Counted from the first letter of the stretch, positions 36,178 to 45,687 are shown. The stretch is DNA of 60,376 nt from Marinobacter lipolyticus SM19 (GCF_000397065.2 NZ_KE007331.1:1-60376); one strand, 5' to 3'. Numbers and translations: made by a program. The notes: generated by a model not told the origin, from the sequence alone.

Positions 36178-37269
36178 TCACCCCAGATCCGACGCCGCTT
36201 TCGTTTCCTCTACTCGTAGAGTCTCAACCCACTTATCCAGCATGGCAGTAACATCCGCCACTGTTACAAGCTCCATGGCCCCCTCAAACTCAGCCTTCGC
36301 CCCCCAGCGAGCGTTATCCACGCTTTTACCCGTAAATTGCATCAGTGCTTCCGGATAGCGGTTTACGCACCAGTCAAGTGAGTTGTAAGGACCTGAGCGA
36401 TAAGGATTGCTGGCGGCAAAAATGCCCAGTATATCGGTGCCCACCGCGCTCGCAATATGAGCGGGGCCGGTGTCGGGTGCGACGGCAAGATCGGCCTGGG
36501 TGAGCAACGCGGTCAGTTGCTTGAGGGTGTCCTTGCCGCAGATGTTGTGGGCTTTCTCCTTCATTGCGCTTTCAATGGCGGCACAATAATCCGCCTCAAA
36601 CGGTGCCGGGCTGCCAACCAGAATCACCTTCATACCGTGTTTGCGAACAGCATGATCTGCAAGCTGAGCATAGCGTTCGGCTGGCCAGTTTCTCAGGGTG
36701 TGGCTGGCACAGGGGCTGATCACCAGATTCAGGCGGTCGTCGGCTAACTGTTCCCGGGCAAACTGATGATCGTCTTCGGTCAGCGGAATGGTCCACCGGG
36801 GGGGAGCTGAATTCAGTCCCAACGGCTCCAGAAAGCTGGCCAGGCAGTCCCGTACGTGTTGTTTTGGAGCAGGAGCAATACGCTTGTTGATAAACAGACT
36901 GTGAAGATCTTTGCTGCGCGCCTTGTCGTAGCCGACTTTCACTTTCGCGGGAATCACGGCAGCGGCGAGATTGGCCCGAAAAGCCACCTGCATGTGCAGG
37001 AGCGCATCGAAATGCCGCCCCCGCAGCTTTTGACGAAGCTCTGTATAGCCTTTGAGGCCGGACTTCTTGTCAAAGATCACAAACTCCACACCCGGAAGAT
37101 CGCCTATCAGTTTGGCCTCGATCTTGCCGATCACCCAGGTAATTTTAATGCCGGGACACTGCTCCTGGAGGCTCAGAATAACCGGGATTACGTGGGTCAC
37201 ATCGCCGATGGCTGAGAGGCGCAGAATGCATATTGAATTGATGGGCTGATGAAGGGGCTGACTGTCCAA
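36178..37269 (-). CDS. Glycosyltransferase family 9, heptosyltransferase-like
   Basis: The 363-residue protein has the GT9 N-terminal motif CILRLSAIGDVTHVIPV and the ADP-heptose-binding region with APDTGPAHIASAVGT (about residues 264-278). It belongs to the WaaC/WaaF/WaaQ group, which adds heptose to the LPS inner core at the cytoplasmic face. I cannot tell which heptose it adds. It is divergent from kdkA, 107 bases away, at the left edge of the LPS region. Confidence 0.88.
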   Translation of the reverse strand: MDSQPLHQPINSICILRLSAIGDVTHVIPVILSLQEQCPGIKITWVIGKIEAKLIGDLPGVEFVIFDKKSGLKGYTELRQKLRGRHFDALLHMQVAFRANLAAAVIPAKVKVGYDKARSKDLHSLFINKRIAPAPKQHVRDCLASFLEPLGLNSAPPRWTIPLTEDDHQFAREQLADDRLNLVISPCASHTLRNWPAERYAQLADHAVRKHGMKVILVGSPAPFEADYCAAIESAMKEKAHNICGKDTLKQLTALLTQADLAVAPDTGPAHIASAVGTDILGIFAASNPYRSGPYNSLDWCVNRYPEALMQFTGKSVDNARWGAKAEFEGAMELVTVADVTAMLDKWVETLRVEETKAASDLG

Positions 37270-37406
37270 GTTACGGTCCGTTTCGATTCTTTAACCGGCT
37301 GTTGTAGTGCCGGGAGGGTGTCGTTGGTAAACTGTGCGCCATTCTAACGTACTCCCCGGCCAACGTCTTCCAGGCTTTGGCAGGGCTATACTCGGTATCC
37401 ACGGTT

Positions 37407-38132
37407 ATGGTGTCAATGCTCTGCGCGATCGGCTACGAAGACGTCGATGAGCGCTGGTTTTCTCCAGCATACTGGGGTGATAAGGCGGTGCCGGTGTCCG
37501 CCGGTGGTCGTGGTAGCGCTTGGTTTATACGTTCCGCCAGAGGGCAACTTGTTCTGAGGTATTACCGAAGGGGCGGGCTGGTAGCGCGACTGTCAGAGCG
37601 TCGATACCTGTTCACGGGATACGAAAGAACACGCTCATTCCTGGAATTTCGGCTGTTGAATGAGTTGACCAATAAAGGGTTGCCAGTGCCGCAGCCGGTC
37701 GCGGCACTGGTCGTGCGGCAAAGTAAAGTCTCTTATGAGGCGGCAATTATCATCGAAAGGATTGAAGGGGCGCAGCCTTTGCCGGAGCATTCAGCGATGA
37801 ACGATGAAGCCCTCTGGCGCCGGGTCGGGCAGACCATCGCTTGGTTTCACCGCGAGGGACTGGATCATGTAGATCTTAATTGTGACAACATCCTGGTGTC
37901 AGGTGATCGGGTATTCCTTATCGACTTTGATCGCTGCCGGTTGCGCCGCGAGACATTGGGGTCAGCTAACTGGAAAGAAAGTAACCTGAAGCGCTTGCGG
38001 CGGTCCGTGGACAAGCGTTTCGGCCAGCTTGAACCCTGTAGAATAGACTTTCTTTGGCAGGTGCTTTTAGCCGGCTATCAAGGTGTAACAGCTTGTGGGA
38101 ATACATCAAGTAAATGCGATATGAAGTCTTGA
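37407..38132 (+). CDS. kdkA: 3-deoxy-D-manno-octulosonic acid (Kdo) kinase
   Basis: The 241-residue kinase-fold protein has the KdkA hallmarks AGGRGSAWFI, LRYYRRGGLVARL, ERTRSFLEF and the catalytic loop HVDLNCDNILV followed by LIDFDRCR. KdkA phosphorylates the single Kdo of LPS made by monofunctional WaaA enzymes (as in Haemophilus and Vibrio). The N-terminus is uncertain: TTG 37377, ATG 37407 and ATG 37416 are possible; a TATACT box at 37387-37392 favours 37407 or 37416. Its end overlaps the waaL start by 19 bases. Confidence 0.9.
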   Translation: MVSMLCAIGYEDVDERWFSPAYWGDKAVPVSAGGRGSAWFIRSARGQLVLRYYRRGGLVARLSERRYLFTGYERTRSFLEFRLLNELTNKGLPVPQPVAALVVRQSKVSYEAAIIIERIEGAQPLPEHSAMNDEALWRRVGQTIAWFHREGLDHVDLNCDNILVSGDRVFLIDFDRCRLRRETLGSANWKESNLKRLRRSVDKRFGQLEPCRIDFLWQVLLAGYQGVTACGNTSSKCDMKS

Positions 38133-39457
38133 TTGAATCAAATGGTACCAAATTGACCCAGAATACTGACGCTAACCCGGGTTGGATGAGACCCAGGGGG
38201 GCTTGGGATAAGGTTTTATCCTGGCTGGCCTTTTTTGCTCTGTCTTCATACCTGCTTTTCTATGTTTTGGTGCCTGAGGCGTATGCATTCGGTCCATCAT
38301 TAGTGCTGTTATTGGCTCTGCTGGTTTTTCGATGGAAAAAGCTGCTTGATGGTGTGGACAGAGAAAGCTTGGCACTGGGGGGCGTGCTTTGGTTGCTTTT
38401 TCTGGGACAGGCGGTGACTTTGGCGCTGCATGGCGAGGATGTGTCCGAGTTTGACCTGTCAACTCGTTATGTGGCGGCATCGCTCGTGATGTTGTTTGTG
38501 CTGAAGTATTCCATCAGTGCCCGCTGTTTTTTTCTATTCGGGGCGATTGGTGCGCTGATGGCTGGCGCCTATGGTTTATACCAGTTCGAGTTTCAGGGTG
38601 TCAGCCGCGTGGCTGCATTTGACAACCCTATTCACTATGGAAATGGTGCAATGGCCTTGGCAATGATAGCGTTGTCGGGCGTTGTTTGGGCGGCACAACA
38701 AGCACATCGGCGTTTTTGGCTGGCAATTCTTTGCCTCGGCTTTGTCGGCGGAATGTATGCCTCCCTAGTCTCCGGCACCAGGAGTGGTTGGGTTGCCATT
38801 CCGGTTGTCACATTCATTGGATTGTATGTTTTCCGGCAGCTGCTTATTCAACGAAAGGCTCTGCTGGTCCTCATGACGATGTTGATCGTAACGGGGTTTG
38901 TTATAGCGTCTCAATTTGATCTGGTTGAACAGAGAGCGACAGTTGCGGTTAATGAATTCATTGATTATTACGAAGATGGCCGGAATGGCACCTCGGTTGG
39001 TCTTCGGTTGGATATGTGGAAAGCGGGTGTAGAGGCGTTTAAAAAGAACCCACTGATAGGGGCTGGTCCTAGTGGAACAGATGCGGTTGTCGGTGATCTC
39101 ATCCGTTCTGGTCAGATACATCCCGCTGTCGAGGATTTTCGCCACCTACATAACCAATATATTGAAATGATGGCAAGATATGGGGTGATAGGGCTCGTGT
39201 CCTACCTTTTGCTGCTGGTTGTCACCTTCAGGTTATTTATGAGAAAAACGCATTCGAATATCCCGGAGGTTAAAGCGCTGGCGCTGGGAGGGGCGTTTTT
39301 TGTCACACTTCATGCGATTGTAAACTTAACCCAGAGTATGCTTGAGAGGAACATTGGCGTTACCATGTTTGTGTTCATGGTCGTATTCATCTGGGCTGTT
39401 TTGAAGCGAGAAGAAACGAGACAAAATAAGTCCATCGATGTTGTCCAGAGTGCGTAG
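38114..39457 (+). CDS. waaL: O-antigen ligase / polymerase-type membrane protein
   Basis: The 447-residue protein has about 11-12 predicted membrane helices and a large periplasmic loop containing GTRSGWVAIPV and RHLHNQYIEMMARYG (around residues 335-350), the Wzy_C region shared by O-antigen ligases and polymerases. The H-x-x-x-x-E pattern and its place after kdkA favour the ligase WaaL, which joins O-antigen to lipid A-core in the periplasm. Wzy or another oligosaccharide polymerase is not excluded. Confidence 0.8.
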   Translation: MRYEVLIESNGTKLTQNTDANPGWMRPRGAWDKVLSWLAFFALSSYLLFYVLVPEAYAFGPSLVLLLALLVFRWKKLLDGVDRESLALGGVLWLLFLGQAVTLALHGEDVSEFDLSTRYVAASLVMLFVLKYSISARCFFLFGAIGALMAGAYGLYQFEFQGVSRVAAFDNPIHYGNGAMALAMIALSGVVWAAQQAHRRFWLAILCLGFVGGMYASLVSGTRSGWVAIPVVTFIGLYVFRQLLIQRKALLVLMTMLIVTGFVIASQFDLVEQRATVAVNEFIDYYEDGRNGTSVGLRLDMWKAGVEAFKKNPLIGAGPSGTDAVVGDLIRSGQIHPAVEDFRHLHNQYIEMMARYGVIGLVSYLLLLVVTFRLFMRKTHSNIPEVKALALGGAFFVTLHAIVNLTQSMLERNIGVTMFVFMVVFIWAVLKREETRQNKSIDVVQSA

Positions 39458-39503
39458 CCTGCATGCCGACAATCAATCCGGATGAATGCTTGGGAGAGAC
39501 GAC

Positions 39504-40190
39504 TTGACTGTTACCTGTTTTTTGCCCTGCCGAAAGGGCAGTGAAAGGGTGCCGAGGAAAAATATCCGACCGATTGGCGATAAGCCTTACGGATTGCTGC
39601 AAATAAAGCTCGAGCAGCTCTTCGCGACCAAGCTCATTGACCGGGTAATACTCTCGACAAATGATGAGGAGATCATTGAGTACGCCAAAAAGCTTGAGGC
39701 GTCAAAGCTCGATATCCGTTTGCGAGATGATGCCCTGGCATCCAGCAGCACGAGTACCGATGAGCTGATTCAATATGCCGGTTCACAGATTGAGGCGGGA
39801 CATATTCTTTGGACACACGTCACATCCCCCTTTCTGACGGCGACTCTTTATGACGCAATGATTGAGAAATACCTCGCGCAGCTCGAGTGTGGATATGATT
39901 CTCTGATGTCTGTAAACGAGTTGCGTGGTTTTATTTGGGATGAATCAAGGCCGGTTAATTACGACCGGAGTGTTGAGAAGTGGCCACGAACACAGACGCT
40001 CTCTCCCTTGTATGAGATTAATAGTGGTGTTTTTCTGGCTCCGGCGGAGGTGTATCAATTGAGCGGCGACAGAATTGGTGACCGGCCCTATAAATATGTT
40101 CTGGATAAAATTCAGGGATTCGATATTGACTGGGAAGAAGACTTCCTGATGGCGGATGCAATGCTCTCTGCTGGGATCTGTGAAACTTGA
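39504..40190 (+). CDS. Acylneuraminate cytidylyltransferase-family protein
   Basis: The 228-residue product has the CMP-sugar synthetase N-terminal nucleotide-binding motif LPCRKGSERVPRKN (residues 7-20), HVTSPF in the middle and the metal-binding DIDWEEDF near the end. It should activate a 2-keto sugar acid (sialic, pseudaminic, legionaminic, Kdo-like) with CTP; the sugar is unknown. The best start is TTG 39504, because GGGAGAG lies 7-13 bases upstream; ATG 39486 has no ribosome-binding site. It overlaps or abuts the aldolase gene. Confidence 0.88.
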   Translation: MTVTCFLPCRKGSERVPRKNIRPIGDKPYGLLQIKLEQLFATKLIDRVILSTNDEEIIEYAKKLEASKLDIRLRDDALASSSTSTDELIQYAGSQIEAGHILWTHVTSPFLTATLYDAMIEKYLAQLECGYDSLMSVNELRGFIWDESRPVNYDRSVEKWPRTQTLSPLYEINSGVFLAPAEVYQLSGDRIGDRPYKYVLDKIQGFDIDWEEDFLMADAMLSAGICET

Positions 40191-40204
40191 TTCTGCGCTT
40201 CAAG

Positions 40205-41833
40205 ATGGCCAACTCTATGAATACTCAGAAAATAACGTTCCTGGACTGCACCTTGCGGGATGGCGGTTATTACAACGACTGGGATTTCGATACCGACTTG
40301 ATCGCACGATACCTTGAAGCTATGTCTGCAGCTGGCGTCGATGTCGTGGAGATGGGATTGAGGACCTTGAATGTCCATGGTTTCAAAGGAGCCTGTGCAT
40401 ACACCACCGACGAGTTTCTTGGCAGTTTGCGCATCCCTGAATCCCTGTCGGTCGGGGTTATGGTGAACGCTTCTGAGTTGGTTGGCGATCACTCGTTGGA
40501 AGATCGATTGGAACGGTTATTTCCCCGTTGTGCTGATGATTCACCAGTCAGCGTGGTGCGTATCGCCTGCCATATTCACGAGTTCGATGAGGCTGTGGCG
40601 GGAAGCGGGTGGTTGAAGGATCGGGGCTATCGTGTCGGGTTCAATCTGATGCAGGTTGCCGACAGGGCTCAGGACGAAATTGAAAGAATTGCAGAAAAAG
40701 CATCGCAATACCCGATTGATGTCCTCTATTTTGCGGACAGTATGGGAAGCATGGACCCTGAGCAGACAGCCAGAATTACCTCTTGGTTGCGTCGTCATTG
40801 GCAAGGTGAGCTGGGTATACATACCCACGATAACCTTAGGATGGCATTACAGAATACTTTAGCGTCCGTTGAGGAGGGTGTTACCTGGGTTGACTCCACC
40901 GTGACTGGAATGGGGAGAGGTCCGGGCAATGCCAGAACGGAAGAGCTGGCTATCGAGATCGCGCAATTACGCCAGCAGCAAATTTCACTTGTCCCGCTAA
41001 TGCGGGTCTTGCGTCGTGACTTCCGGCCCATGCAGGAACGGTATGGTTGGGGGACCAACCCTTTTTACTATCTTGCTGGTAAATACGGGATTCACCCGAC
41101 CTACATTCAGGAAATGCTTGGTGACTCCCGGTATGATGAAGAGGACATCCTCGCCGCAATAGAACATTTACGTGTCGAGGGCGGGAAAAAGTTCAGTATC
41201 CATACCCTTGATGCTGCGAAGCATTTTTATGGTGATGTGCAGAGTGGCAGCTGGAATCCGGGGTCGTTACTTAGTAACACGGAAGTGCTTTTGCTTGGTA
41301 CCGGCCCCGGCGTAGGACGGCACAAGTGGGCACTGGAAAACTACATCCGCAAGTTCAAACCGGTGGTCATTGCGCTTAATACGCAAGCCGCTATTCCGTC
41401 AGAGCTGATCAGTCTCAGGGTTGCCTGTCATCCCGTTCGTCTGTTGGCCGATTGCCATGCTCATACAATGCTTCCCCAGCCGTTGATCACTCCCTGGTCG
41501 ATGCTGCCTGATGATGTGAAGCGCTCGTTGGACGGCAAGGAGGTATTGGACTTCGGACTTTCGGTTGAACCAGATGTGTTTAGATTCTCGGAGACTTCCT
41601 GCACACTGCCAACCTCTCTGGTTGTGGCTTACGCGCTGGCGATTGCCGCGAGTGGGCAGGCTTCCAGGGTTCTGATGGCTGGCTTTGATGGCTACGGCGC
41701 AGACGACCCGAGAAATCGCGAGATGAAAGAATTGTTGGACCTTTATCAACAAACTCCGGGAGCCAGAGAGCTTGTATCGGTGACACCCACCAGGTACGAA
41801 CTCATGTCTCAATCAATTTATGGAATGAGTTAA
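40205..41833 (+). CDS. DRE-TIM aldolase fused to a Rossmann-like (DUF115-like) domain
   Basis: Residues 1 to about 290 form an HMGL-like/4-hydroxy-2-oxoacid aldolase domain with the metal-binding LDCTLRDGG (13-21) and IHTHDN (205-210) plus the MGRGPGNA loop. After a helical connector a second domain (about 359-542) starts VLLLGTGPGVG and contains VIALNTQAAIP and AGFDGY, similar in pattern to MptE/DUF115 and GT42-like folds. The enzyme may join pyruvate to an aldehyde to give a 4-hydroxy-2-keto acid, the substrate type of the CMP-synthetase beside it. Starts at 40187 (TTG, overlapping the previous stop) and 40217 are alternatives. Confidence 0.8.
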   Translation: MANSMNTQKITFLDCTLRDGGYYNDWDFDTDLIARYLEAMSAAGVDVVEMGLRTLNVHGFKGACAYTTDEFLGSLRIPESLSVGVMVNASELVGDHSLEDRLERLFPRCADDSPVSVVRIACHIHEFDEAVAGSGWLKDRGYRVGFNLMQVADRAQDEIERIAEKASQYPIDVLYFADSMGSMDPEQTARITSWLRRHWQGELGIHTHDNLRMALQNTLASVEEGVTWVDSTVTGMGRGPGNARTEELAIEIAQLRQQQISLVPLMRVLRRDFRPMQERYGWGTNPFYYLAGKYGIHPTYIQEMLGDSRYDEEDILAAIEHLRVEGGKKFSIHTLDAAKHFYGDVQSGSWNPGSLLSNTEVLLLGTGPGVGRHKWALENYIRKFKPVVIALNTQAAIPSELISLRVACHPVRLLADCHAHTMLPQPLITPWSMLPDDVKRSLDGKEVLDFGLSVEPDVFRFSETSCTLPTSLVVAYALAIAASGQASRVLMAGFDGYGADDPRNREMKELLDLYQQTPGARELVSVTPTRYELMSQSIYGMS

Positions 41834-41848
41834 GAACTCCCTGGGAAC

Positions 41849-43126
41849 ATGTTCGAAGATCTCCTATTTGCCAAAAAACGCCTGGACCGATGGTGGCGCT
41901 TTAATGCCTTAAAGGACGCTTTTATTACGTCTCAACAGGCCACGATGAACTCGAAAAGGGAAGTGCGTGTACTGGATCGCGCGTTCCGGCGTATAGGCTA
42001 TGGCCCGGCTCCCGAAAGCGTAAGGCCGTTTTGGTGTGAACTGGTCAGTCATGGGGCAGCCAGGAAGAGTGTTCTCCAAGCTGGTGATGAGAAAAAGATT
42101 GAATTGCTTGCTGATAACCTGGACTCCGAGACGTTACCCGCCAAATGCTGGTTTGACCTTTATCGGCTGTGTATCGGGGTTGGTTTTTTTCAGGTCGGTA
42201 GAATTCTCAGAGACCGTGGATTGGGTCGAATGGTCTCAGATGCTGGGCAAGGCGGTGCGGTCAGTTCTGAGACTTTGGCGTTGGGCATCTATGCCGAGCT
42301 AGAGAAAGGGAACTTCACCTCTGCGGAGTCATTACTGAATAAATTGGGTGGCCTCCGAGGCAATGAGCAAAGGGCTTTGCAAGCCCATTGGTTCCTTCAA
42401 TTATTGGAGGGCAGCTCGGAGCGGGATACTTATGGTTTTTCTGGTTCCGCGACATCGGTTGATCTTGAGTTTGGAAACTTTATCAAGGGGAAACGAGTCG
42501 CCCTGGTGGGACCAGTACCCAGTGACAAGGCGCAGGGGCATGAAATTGATGGCCACGATGTGGTCGTAAAGTTTGGCTACAGAGGCGGGCAAAAGGGCCG
42601 CGATCCTGAAACCCAAGGCGAGCGCCTGGATATCAGTTACTACAACAATACCCAGGCCCAACAACTGGCGCAGTCTGATTATGAAGCGGTTTTCTCCTCT
42701 ATTCGCTGGGCAGTATGTCACAATCGTAAAGGGCGCTCCCTGTTTCCGGCGGATTATCCGGGTGTGAGGCAGCTCACTTCTTTTCAGTGGCTGTTGGCGG
42801 ATACCCACTTTAATGCGGGGCCAAACGCCATTATAGATTTGCTCCGTTTCCTTCCTGCCGGGATCTGTGTCTTCAATACTGACTTGATGTTGTCCTCTGG
42901 CAGGTTTGCAGGCTATACGCCGGCTGGGGCCAAGCCCGTCGACTATACTCGCTCCTTCATCAAAACCCATGACCCTATACTGCAGTACCAGGTCATGCAT
43001 CAACTCTGGAAGGTGGGATATCTTTCCGGCGACGTTCGCTTCAATGCAGTGATGGGCATGGGGCTTCGACGTTACCTTGATGAACTCCAGAAGGCACATG
43101 GAGCTAGGGAACAGGCGCTCATTTAA
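41849..43126 (+). CDS. Putative sialyltransferase-like (GT29-like) glycosyltransferase
   Basis: The 425-residue protein has an N-terminal helical half without clear motifs (1-210). Then comes KRVALVGPVPSDKAQGHEID-GHDVVVKF (215-242), closely patterned on sialylmotif L of GT29 sialyltransferases (VGNS...G-EID-HD-VxRFN). FNAGPNAIIDLLRF and ICVFNTDLML (321-347) resemble motif S, and THDPILQYQVMHQLWKVG (373-390) may be the VS-type end. It lies 15 bases after the aldolase gene. It could transfer the CMP-activated acid onto LPS. This is inference from motifs. Confidence 0.65.
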   Translation: MFEDLLFAKKRLDRWWRFNALKDAFITSQQATMNSKREVRVLDRAFRRIGYGPAPESVRPFWCELVSHGAARKSVLQAGDEKKIELLADNLDSETLPAKCWFDLYRLCIGVGFFQVGRILRDRGLGRMVSDAGQGGAVSSETLALGIYAELEKGNFTSAESLLNKLGGLRGNEQRALQAHWFLQLLEGSSERDTYGFSGSATSVDLEFGNFIKGKRVALVGPVPSDKAQGHEIDGHDVVVKFGYRGGQKGRDPETQGERLDISYYNNTQAQQLAQSDYEAVFSSIRWAVCHNRKGRSLFPADYPGVRQLTSFQWLLADTHFNAGPNAIIDLLRFLPAGICVFNTDLMLSSGRFAGYTPAGAKPVDYTRSFIKTHDPILQYQVMHQLWKVGYLSGDVRFNAVMGMGLRRYLDELQKAHGAREQALI

Positions 43127-43135
43127 GGGTTAACG

Positions 43136-43858
43136 ATGTCTCGTTCATTCGATTACCGTCAGTGTCGTATAGTTTCAAACCTGGACGAACTGACAAGTCG
43201 CAGGCTTGTGGATGGCGTATTTGAGAGCGCATTACCTCGAGAGAAGGTTTTTCGGGATAATTGGCGAACGCTGAGTGCACGGGTTCGTTTTTGTGATGAA
43301 TCATTGTTGCTGAAGGTGCCCCGAGCTCGAAATGGTCGTCGATGGGAGCGTTTCCTGACGCGATTCAGAGAGAGTGACGCTTTGCGAACCTTTCGGCACA
43401 TAGAGCAACTGTCTGGCATGGGGTTTGGGGCACCGGAACCGGTTCTGGCTTGTGAGCAGAGACACAAAGGTGTCGTAGTCGACTCCTTCGTCTGTTATCG
43501 GTTTGTTGAAGGTCGTCCTGCTGGTTCGAAAGATGCGGGAAAAGTTCTCTCGGCACTCCGCGCGCTGCATAAACGTGACTATCTACGCAGTGACGCACAA
43601 TTGGCCAATTTCTTGATTGTAGAGGATTCCGTCACTTTTATTGATTTTCGCCTCAAGAAGCCGCGATTTTTCCCGCAGCTACAGAAAGCGAGGGAGGTCG
43701 ATCGTTTCCTGAGAAGCTGTCCGGAGGCTAGCGAATTACTCTCTGGTGAAGAGGCATCCTCGATCTGGTTGTGGTTGGCTACCCGCCTTGAGGCGGCCAG
43801 TTTTGGTATTCGGAGCCTTAAACGGCGTATTCGAGAATGGAAGAAAGCGGAACGCTGA
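43136..43858 (+). CDS. LPS core heptose kinase, RfaY-like
   Basis: The 240-residue kinase-fold protein has LLLKVPRAR (ATP lysine), VCYRFVEGRPAG (hinge), SDAQLANFL (catalytic loop with D and N) and FIDFRLKKPRF (metal-binding DFx). This matches the WaaY/RfaY group, which phosphorylates heptose II in the inner core. Classical HGD is changed to RSD. It starts 9 bases after the previous gene. Confidence 0.75.
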   Translation: MSRSFDYRQCRIVSNLDELTSRRLVDGVFESALPREKVFRDNWRTLSARVRFCDESLLLKVPRARNGRRWERFLTRFRESDALRTFRHIEQLSGMGFGAPEPVLACEQRHKGVVVDSFVCYRFVEGRPAGSKDAGKVLSALRALHKRDYLRSDAQLANFLIVEDSVTFIDFRLKKPRFFPQLQKAREVDRFLRSCPEASELLSGEEASSIWLWLATRLEAASFGIRSLKRRIREWKKAER

Positions 43859-43909
43859 TCGAGTTCGCAACTGGCAAGCACTCCCTGATGATTCAAGGAT
43901 AACTGACGC

Positions 43910-44992
43910 ATGAAAAAAGCGGTTCTTTTCTGTCCGTCCCGTGTTTGGGGGGGCATTGAAAAAAACGTACACCTCAGGGCCCGATTTCTTGGGGAGTCTG
44001 GTGTTCAAGTTTATGTGATCCTGCTGCAGGGGTATTTCGCGGATCGCTTTGTTGGTCTGGAGAATGTCACGGTCATAGAGGTTAAATCCCGAGGTGGTGA
44101 CTTCAATTTTTTCGTAGTCGCAAACTATGTGAAAAAGCTCAGGGAAATCCGACCCGATGTCGTTTTCGCTGCCCTGAAAAAAGATTGGTGGCTGGTGACT
44201 TTGGCCTCAAGCCTTGCTGGCGTAGACCGCATTGTGCTTTACCTCGGGATTTCGCGACGAGTGAAGAGCCCGATCAAGTATTTTGCGATTTTCCGCCTGA
44301 TGAAAGCAGTTCTGATGGTTAACAGCGACACGCTGAAGAATGAAATGTTGAAGTACCCGCGGTTTTTTGACGACAGCAATGTCTTCAAGGTTTACAACGG
44401 CTTTGATCTTCCGCCTCCAGAAGAAAAGCCAATGAATTTCAGAGAGCTGCTGAATCTTCCATCGAACAGTGTGATTGTCGGTTGTGCCGGACGCTTCAGC
44501 CCACAAAAGGGATTCGATCTATTGCCGGATATTCTCTCCAGACTTCCGGACAATGTGCACATTGTTCATGCTGGGGAGGGAGAGTTTGAGGCTGAGATTA
44601 AAGCTTCCATCAATGAGAGGCCTGAAGCTGCGAGAATTCATTTTCTCGGTTACCAGAAAAACATGCATGCGTTCTTCAAGGGAATTGATCTTTTCTTGCT
44701 CTGCTCGAGAAACGAGGGGATGGCAAATGTATTGAACGAAGCAATGAGTCACGGTAAGCCCGTGGTTTCAACCCGGGTGCCGGGAAGCGAGGAATTGCTG
44801 GCACATGGTAAGTACGGTGTTCTGGTGGATGTGAATGATGTGGAAGCCTTGGCTCGGGGCGTAAAAGCAATCGTTGACGGAGACAATGTTTATTCTCCGG
44901 CGGAGCTACGGGATTGGATTGACAATGAATTCGGACTACACCGAATGATTCGTGATACAAACAGGCTTTTTTTTGAGTCTGAACCATGTTGA
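43910..44992 (+). CDS. Glycosyltransferase family 4
   Basis: The 360-residue protein has the GT4 (GT-B fold) features: N-terminal SRVWGGIEKNVHLRA loop, VGCAGRFSPQKGFDLLPDI at the start of the donor domain (about residues 194-212), and CSRNEGMANVLNEAMSHGKP with the E-x7-E pattern that binds the nucleotide sugar. It works in the cytoplasm on LPS core or O-antigen; the sugar cannot be told. It is in the + strand series after the RfaY-like gene (51 bases). Confidence 0.88.
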   Translation: MKKAVLFCPSRVWGGIEKNVHLRARFLGESGVQVYVILLQGYFADRFVGLENVTVIEVKSRGGDFNFFVVANYVKKLREIRPDVVFAALKKDWWLVTLASSLAGVDRIVLYLGISRRVKSPIKYFAIFRLMKAVLMVNSDTLKNEMLKYPRFFDDSNVFKVYNGFDLPPPEEKPMNFRELLNLPSNSVIVGCAGRFSPQKGFDLLPDILSRLPDNVHIVHAGEGEFEAEIKASINERPEAARIHFLGYQKNMHAFFKGIDLFLLCSRNEGMANVLNEAMSHGKPVVSTRVPGSEELLAHGKYGVLVDVNDVEALARGVKAIVDGDNVYSPAELRDWIDNEFGLHRMIRDTNRLFFESEPC

Positions 44993-45048
44993 TTGCTATG
45001 CGGATCACAAATAAAACATTGGCTAATTTTTCGTATTAAGGGCACTTC

Positions 45049-45687
45049 TTGGCTATCAAGTATAAGCTCCGGGCATTCTGGAGAGATGCATTCAACACGC
45101 TGCGATTTGGCAATGAAGCCCCACGTTATGCGGAAAGGATCTGGGTAAAGCCCTCCCAATGCCATCGCTATATTGAGGCTGCAGATCTAGCAGCTCACTT
45201 TGGTTCGCGAGTTCGGCAAATGTCTGGTCGCGTCGTATCTGAGTGGCCGAGCACTCTGGAACAGTCATTTGATAAGCATCCCAAGTTGACCTATTGCTGG
45301 TCTCACTGGCGTGACGGGAAGAATTGGGAGGAGTCTGGTGCAATCGGATTCATGCTGGGACGAATTGCGGTTTCGCCGACAGGTGTGACAGATAAGTGTC
45401 GCACTCCCGAAGATGTTGCCAAGCGCTTTCAGGTGCTTGACGCTATCTGGGGCGATGTCAGCAATCGTGGCAGCTTGCCATCGCGCAAAGACCTGGAGCC
45501 CACCAACTTTCGTGAGGTGGGGGGAGTGCTGATGCACCTTGGACCAGGCGGTGAGCCGATATTTTCCGGGGCTGGGTGCCACCGTTTCGCGATGGCACTA
45601 ATGATGGATAGACCTTTTCCTGCCCAGCTCGGTGTTGTTCACGTCTCCGCTTTGGCAAATCTTCGCGACTACAGAGCTGTCGATTAG
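45049..45687 (+). CDS. Uncharacterised protein with ParB-like HR motif
   Basis: The 212-residue product has no clear signal or membrane segment. Near its C-terminus it has GAGCHRFAMALMMDRPFPAQ, a G-x-HR-x-A pattern as in the ParB/sulfiredoxin fold, and VGGVLMHLGPGGEPIFSG just before it. Similar proteins occur in some surface-polysaccharide clusters, but no function is known to me. The start is TTG 45049 with AAGGG 7 bases upstream; no ATG in frame gives a longer plausible protein. Called a real gene because it fits the tight same-strand series. Confidence 0.65.
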   Translation: MAIKYKLRAFWRDAFNTLRFGNEAPRYAERIWVKPSQCHRYIEAADLAAHFGSRVRQMSGRVVSEWPSTLEQSFDKHPKLTYCWSHWRDGKNWEESGAIGFMLGRIAVSPTGVTDKCRTPEDVAKRFQVLDAIWGDVSNRGSLPSRKDLEPTNFREVGGVLMHLGPGGEPIFSGAGCHRFAMALMMDRPFPAQLGVVHVSALANLRDYRAVD

